The notes under the pieces are model-generated. The model saw nothing but the letters and a program-made list of their open reading frames with translations, made no database searches and had not been told where the DNA came from. From positions 1 through 36,708 of the forward strand of contig JAHJAR010000146.1 in NCBI GenBank assembly GCA_018814045.1: 36,708 nt of DNA. The letters are read 5' to 3'. Below, piece by piece: positions 32,559 through 36,708 of this stretch (the first letter of the stretch is position 1; every line of letters starts with the position of its first letter). This stretch comes from Planctomycetota bacterium (GTDB lineage: Bacteria; Planctomycetota; Phycisphaerae; UBA1845; Fen-1342). The translations under genes were made by a program, and so were the position numbers.

Positions 32559-35500
32559 ATGGGATTTCAGATGCACACGGACCGCAAGCTCTGGCTTCGG
32601 CTCTTGTTCGCCCTCGTCCTCTTGCTGCCCAGCGCGGCCGCGGGCCAACAGCCGCAGGAGTCGGCCACAGGTGAGGCCCAGACCCAACCCGCAGCAGTGA
32701 CGCAGCCGGCCGTCCCCCAGCCGTCGCTATCCGCAAGTGAACTCCAGTCGCAGCTCAAACAGGTGCAGGAAGCGGCAGATCTCGCCGAGGAGACCAAGTC
32801 GAAAGCGGTGGGCCTGTACACGCAAGCGATCCAGCAACTCGAAATCGCCGAGCAGTGGGCCGCCAAAGCGATCGAGTACGAGGCGGACCGGCAGAAAGCT
32901 CCGGAAACGCTCAGCGCGATCCAGGCCGAACTCACGACGCCGCTCGGCGAGCCGACGCCGGACGTGCCCGCCGAAGCCACCCGCGCCGACCTTGAGCAAC
33001 GTCTCCGCCAGGTGCAGAGCGATCTGGAAGCCGAGAAGAAGATCTTCGCAGATTGGGAGCGGGAACGTGACCGACGAACGGCGCGACGCAAGGAGATCCC
33101 GGAACTTCTAACTGCCGCCAAGTCACGCCAGCAAACGCTGGCTGAGACGCCGACGAGCCCCGAGGCGGAGCAGTCCGCCGTCGTTCGTCTGGCCCAGCAA
33201 GCTCTTAATCAGGCACGGCGCCTCGCCGTCGAGCGCGAGATTGAAGCCTACAACAGCGAGCTCCTCAGTTATGACGCTCGCCGTGACCTGCTCCAAGCGC
33301 GACTCGACCGGTCTGCCCGGCGTATCGGCCACTTCGAGAAGCTCCTCGCCGCATGGCAGAAACTCGCCCAGGAGAAGGCGCGCAAAGAGTCGGAACTCGC
33401 GCTGCGTGAGGCGCGTGAGCAGTTGAAACGCGCGCATCCAGCCATCCGGCCGCTCGCCGAAGAACGTGAGCAGTTGGCGCTGCGTGCAAAGGAGTTGCAG
33501 GCCGAGAGCAAGGAAGTCGACGCGCTAGTGACTGAGTCGGAGGCTCTCCTGACCCAGATGAACCAGGACTTCGACAAGATCACGCGGCGCGTGAACGCGA
33601 CCGGGCTGACGAACGCCATTGGCCAACTCCTGCGCAAGCACCGCGGCAGTCTCCCCAGCCTGCGTCGCTTTGAACGCAACCTCCGTCAGCGGAAGGACAG
33701 AATCAGCGCAGTCCAGTTGGCGATGATGGAGCTCGAGGATCGGCGCAGCGAACTGATGAACGTGGACGCGATCGTTGCCGCCATCAGGGCTTCGATCGAC
33801 GCCGGCACGAGCGAAGAGCAGCGAACGATGATCCGCCAGGCCGCGGAAGAGGCCATCGTTACACTTCGCGCCGACACGGACAGCCTGGTGAAGGACTACG
33901 ACCGGCTCTTCGACAAGCTGGTCGACCTCGACAGCAAGGAACGTGACCTCGTCGAGACAATCGAGCGCTTTGGGGAGTACGTTGACGAGAAAGTCCTCTG
34001 GATCAAGAGCGGCACGTTGCCCGCTGGGGCGGATATCCGGTACGGACAGGAGGCGCTCGCGTGGCTGCTGGACCCGGTTGGTTGGGGAGCCGTAATCAGG
34101 TCAGTCGGCGGGACGCTGCGCGCCAACCCTGGCCCAACTGTTGCGGGCCTGGTCTTGCTCGTCGTGATCTGGCTCGCATCGCCGCGGCTCCTGCGTTTGG
34201 TGCGTGAAGCCGGCGAGACCGTGACCAAGCCGGCCAAGGACAGCATGGGACGGACCATGGGCGTGCTGTTCGCGACGGCCGGCCTGGCCGTGCGCTGGCC
34301 AGTAACACTCTGGCTTGCCGGATGGGTGATCGCATCGCCGTACGATGCAACGGACTTTTCGAAGGCGGTTGCAAGCGGCCTCAATGCAACCGCGGTGATC
34401 GTGCTCACGCTGCAATCTCTGCGGCAACTGGCACGGCACAACGGCTTGGCCGAGAAGCACTTCCGCTGGAACGCCCGGTCATTGAAGCTCTTGAAGCGAC
34501 ATATCGCCTGGCTGACTTCCGCGCTCGTGCCGACGTTCTTCATCTTTGCCACGCTGGAAGCGCAGACGATCGAAAGCGCGAAAGACTCGCTCGGGCGACT
34601 CACATTCGTCGTAGCGTTCCTGGCCATCGCGTTGTTCGTGCAGCGCGTCCTGCGGCCGGCGGGGCGCATCCTCGGCCCAGTGCTTCAGCGGCAGCCAGGT
34701 AGCTCACTCTACCGCCTCCGACACATCTGGTATCTGATTGCGCTGACCCTGCCGGCTTCGCTCGTGATTGCAGCGGTTTCGGGGTATTACTACACGTCAC
34801 TCTACCTTGGCACGCGGTTCATTGAAACCGTCTGGCTACTCCTCGGACTGGTCGTGCTGCGCGCGTTGGTGGAACGCTGGCTTCTGCTGCAGACACGCCG
34901 CCGCGCGATTGCTGAGGCGCGCGAGCGGGCTGCGCTGCGACGCCAGCAGAAGGAAGGCGAATCGGGAACGCCGCCCGAGCAAGAGGTGGTCCCCGCACCA
35001 GAGAACAAGCTCGACGTTGCGGCGATCAGCAAGCAGACGCTGCAACTCGTACGCACGACCCTGATCGTCGTCGGCTTCGTCGCGCTGTGGGGGATTTGGG
35101 CAGAGGCGCTGCCGGCGCTGGGCGTGTTTCGCGGCGTAACACTCTGGTCGGTAACGCAGCAGGCGTCCGAAACCGTGCCCACGGCTGACGGCGGCACACA
35201 GGTAAACGAGTACACCAAGACGATTCCAATCACGTTGGCCAACCTCGGGCTCGCTGGCCTTGTGGCTCTAATCACAATCGTGGCCGTCAAGAACATCCCG
35301 GGGCTCCTGCAGATCACCATTCTGCAGCGACTCCCGATTGACGCGGGCGGACGGTTCGCGGCCACGGCGATTACGCGCTACGTTCTTACGCTTGTCGGGA
35401 CAATCGTGGCGTTCGGCCAGATCGGCATCGGGTGGTCCAATGTGCAGTGGCTGATCGCCGCCATGACGGTTGGCCTGGGCTTCGGCTTGCAGGAGATCTT

Positions 35501-36107
35501 CGCGAATCTCGTGTCGGGATTGATGCTGCTGTTCGAGCGACCCATTCGCATCGGGGACGTCGTGACTGTCGCGGACATCAGTGGCACGGTGACACGTATC
35601 CGCACCCGGGCAACGACGATTATGGGGTGGGACCGTAAGGAGTTGATCATTCCGAACAAGGAGTTTATTACCGGGAAGGTCGTGAACTGGACGCTGTCGG
35701 ATTCCACGCTTCGAATTACTATGCCGGTCGGGATTGCCTATGGCTCTGACACGCAGTTGGCGCGCGAGGTGCTGACGCGTATCGTCCGCGAGCATCCCAA
35801 CGTATTGGCGGACCCGGCGCCACGCATCCTATTCACGGGCTTCGGCGAAAGCTCGTTGGACTTCGAAGCCCGAGTGTACATTGGAGCGATCGACCACTAC
35901 CTGTCTACGCTCGACGAGATCAACAACGCGATCGATCAGGAGTTCCGCAAGGCCGGCATCGAAATCGCGTTCCCGCAACGTGACATTCACGTGCGGTCGA
36001 TTCGCGACGCGCTACCGATCGCCGATGAGCGGCGTACGGACGCAGGCGCCGTCGCCCTGGCAGGCGAAGCGGGAAGCGAGATCACACCAAGAGCGGACGA
36101 GCGATGA
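32559..36107 (+). CDS. Large MscS-family mechanosensitive channel (MscK/MscM type)
   Basis: 1182 aa from the ATG at 32559, with GGAGG 11 nt upstream and a signal peptide right behind it (RLLFALVLLLPSAAAG|QQ); a longer frame starts at 32430. A periplasmic coiled-coil domain (about 40-500) precedes a series of membrane helices, and the C-terminal 240 residues hold the MscS pore and beta domains: WLIAAMTVGLGFGLQEIFAN, LVSGLMLLFERPIRIGDVV, ELIIPNKEF and VVNWTL. Such channels open under membrane tension and release solutes in hypo-osmotic shock. The length and periplasmic coil match MscK/MscM rather than short MscS. The 3' end overlaps the next short frame by ATGA. Confidence 0.92.
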   Translation: MGFQMHTDRKLWLRLLFALVLLLPSAAAGQQPQESATGEAQTQPAAVTQPAVPQPSLSASELQSQLKQVQEAADLAEETKSKAVGLYTQAIQQLEIAEQWAAKAIEYEADRQKAPETLSAIQAELTTPLGEPTPDVPAEATRADLEQRLRQVQSDLEAEKKIFADWERERDRRTARRKEIPELLTAAKSRQQTLAETPTSPEAEQSAVVRLAQQALNQARRLAVEREIEAYNSELLSYDARRDLLQARLDRSARRIGHFEKLLAAWQKLAQEKARKESELALREAREQLKRAHPAIRPLAEEREQLALRAKELQAESKEVDALVTESEALLTQMNQDFDKITRRVNATGLTNAIGQLLRKHRGSLPSLRRFERNLRQRKDRISAVQLAMMELEDRRSELMNVDAIVAAIRASIDAGTSEEQRTMIRQAAEEAIVTLRADTDSLVKDYDRLFDKLVDLDSKERDLVETIERFGEYVDEKVLWIKSGTLPAGADIRYGQEALAWLLDPVGWGAVIRSVGGTLRANPGPTVAGLVLLVVIWLASPRLLRLVREAGETVTKPAKDSMGRTMGVLFATAGLAVRWPVTLWLAGWVIASPYDATDFSKAVASGLNATAVIVLTLQSLRQLARHNGLAEKHFRWNARSLKLLKRHIAWLTSALVPTFFIFATLEAQTIESAKDSLGRLTFVVAFLAIALFVQRVLRPAGRILGPVLQRQPGSSLYRLRHIWYLIALTLPASLVIAAVSGYYYTSLYLGTRFIETVWLLLGLVVLRALVERWLLLQTRRRAIAEARERAALRRQQKEGESGTPPEQEVVPAPENKLDVAAISKQTLQLVRTTLIVVGFVALWGIWAEALPALGVFRGVTLWSVTQQASETVPTADGGTQVNEYTKTIPITLANLGLAGLVALITIVAVKNIPGLLQITILQRLPIDAGGRFAATAITRYVLTLVGTIVAFGQIGIGWSNVQWLIAAMTVGLGFGLQEIFANLVSGLMLLFERPIRIGDVVTVADISGTVTRIRTRATTIMGWDRKELIIPNKEFITGKVVNWTLSDSTLRITMPVGIAYGSDTQLAREVLTRIVREHPNVLADPAPRILFTGFGESSLDFEARVYIGAIDHYLSTLDEINNAIDQEFRKAGIEIAFPQRDIHVRSIRDALPIADERRTDAGAVALAGEAGSEITPRADER

Positions 36108-36286
36108 TCTGGAGCCAATCCATCATCAGGCCGGTGTGCCTCACTCTGACGCATCTCACCACCGTTGTCGTGCTGGGCCTGCTCGTCACCGCGCTGGTGT
36201 GCCGGAGGCGCGTGCGCAAGAAGCTGCCGCAGACCTTCGAACGCCGTTGTAACGCTGAGCAATTCGGGGGGCCGCCGGGGGCATAA
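36104..36286 (+). CDS. Short frame with one membrane helix
   Basis: 60 aa (LTLTHLTTVVVLGLLVTALVC as a single helix, then a basic stretch). The start overlaps the channel stop as ATGA, which allows coupled translation, and that is the main reason to list it. Composition after residue 40 (CNAEQFGGPPGA) looks non-coding. It may be a remnant belonging to the fragment that follows. Confidence 0.3.
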   Translation: MIWSQSIIRPVCLTLTHLTTVVVLGLLVTALVCRRRVRKKLPQTFERRCNAEQFGGPPGA

Positions 36287-36304
36287 CAGAGTCCGCTTGG
36301 TGGA

Positions 36305-36547
36305 TTGAATGCGCTAGTCGCTGGTGAAGTCGACGCCGAGGTCTACGATGCCCCGCTCCTCCGTTACTTGGCGGCGCAGGAGATTGAGAAGAACGTGCAC
36401 GTACTGCCGCGCACCTTCGAGGCACAGAATTACGCAATCGGGTTGCGTCCCAACAGCGCGCTGCGCGAGGATATTAGCCGTGTTCTGTTGAAGCAGATTG
36501 CCGAGCCCTGGTGGCAGGATACGTTGTACCGCTGCCTGGGGAACTGA
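36305..36547 (+). pseudogene. C-terminal fragment of a solute-binding / ligand-gated channel protein
   Basis: 80 codons match the end of family 3 solute-binding domains: LVAGEVDAEVYDAPLLRYLA, then YAIGLRPNSALREDISRVLL, then WWQDTLYRCLG. The same lobe ends bacterial glutamate-receptor-like potassium channels. The frame begins with a TTG after an in-frame TAA (36284-36286), with no signal peptide, first lobe or pore, so only the tail survives. It lies directly after the mechanosensitive channel. Confidence 0.65.
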
Positions 36548-36584
36548 GGCGCTGCTCTCGCCTGGCATACGCCGGGAATCACGC

Positions 36585-36707
36585 CTACGGCGGGGCCGGA
36601 TGAGACGGCTCTTCGTCCTGCTGCCGCCCGCGCCCACCGGAGTGGAAGACGTGCGGTGCCGCCTTCTCCCAGTATTCCCCGGCGCGTCGCACGGCCAACC
36701 CGAGAAG
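36585..36707 (-). CDS. Partial 3' end of a leftward gene
   Basis: Open from the window edge to a TAG at 36585-36587, 40 codons (LLGLAVRRAGEYWEKAAPHV, FHSGGRGRQQDEEPSHPAPP). Codon third positions are GC-rich as in the neighbours and the last part looks like a disordered C-terminus. Too little is present to name it. Confidence 0.4.
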   Translation of the reverse strand, partial: LLGLAVRRAGEYWEKAAPHVFHSGGRGRQQDEEPSHPAPP

Positions 36708-36708
36708 A

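Noticed and set aside
1-36708. CRISPR array, toxin-antitoxin or restriction system
   Set aside because: No regularly spaced short direct repeats, no cas-like proteins and no paired small genes of known toxin or antitoxin type were seen on either strand.

Overview
The window looks like a chromosomal segment of a high-GC member of the Planctomycetota, most likely a Phycisphaerae-type bacterium. The evidence is: two proteins ending in PEP-CTERM sorting signals; a secreted protein ending in two dockerin-type repeats of the form common in that group; a DUF4159 protein with terpene-cyclase-like repeats; a GH172/DUF2961 protein; a DksA/TraR-type protein with a long lysine-rich tail; and PAS/GAF sensors with a cysteine-rich tail. 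This assignment is an inference from protein style, not from a marker gene search.

Layout. 1-550: a tyrosine-integrase N-terminal remnant, a tRNA-like relic and tRNA-Pro(GGG). 562-2161: lspA behind a DksA/TraR-like gene, read leftward from a near-consensus sigma-70 promoter. 2270-5457: a leftward operon of a membrane coiled-coil protein, galactokinase (galK) and anthranilate phosphoribosyltransferase (trpD). 5550-10495: a secreted Ser/Gly/Thr-rich protein, then rightward a sugar-binding-type lipoprotein and a membrane PAS/GAF sensor without a kinase domain. 10496-14618: a repeat-rich accessory stretch with two families of small inverted-repeat elements, a GH172 protein, an integrase C-terminal remnant running into tRNA-Val(TAC), a leader with five hairpins ahead of a PEP-CTERM protein, and a 529-bp element with terminal inverted repeats. 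14619-20128: a dockerin-tailed secreted protein and two convergent envelope proteins with cyclase-like repeats, one with tandem DUF4159 domains. 20192-22409: prmC and murA. 22407-24497: a 111-bp mobile-element-like repeat starting at the murA stop codon, then a leftward SPFH/zinc-ribbon plus coiled-coil pair. 24781-27323: ferritin-like protein, MFS transporter and a TIM-barrel-like protein. 27517-30271: a broken LamG/PEP-CTERM gene head to head with a WD40 gene lacking its 5' end. 30490-36708: a possible gene fragment, a LapA-like protein, corA, a large MscS/MscK-type channel, the tail of a solute-binding/ion-channel protein, and the partial end of a leftward gene.

How it fits together. Most of the window is ordinary housekeeping (lipoprotein processing, tryptophan and galactose metabolism, release-factor methylation, peptidoglycan precursor synthesis, Mg transport, osmotic protection) mixed with planctomycete-type secreted proteins. 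I see no CRISPR array and no complete defence or biosynthetic cluster. The least explained items are the five-hairpin leader at 12961-13132, the two small repeat families (one with a leader structure burying the start of a transposase-like ORF), the two integrase scars at tRNA genes, the PAS/GAF protein with a Cys-rich tail instead of a kinase, and the double 5' truncation at about 28240.
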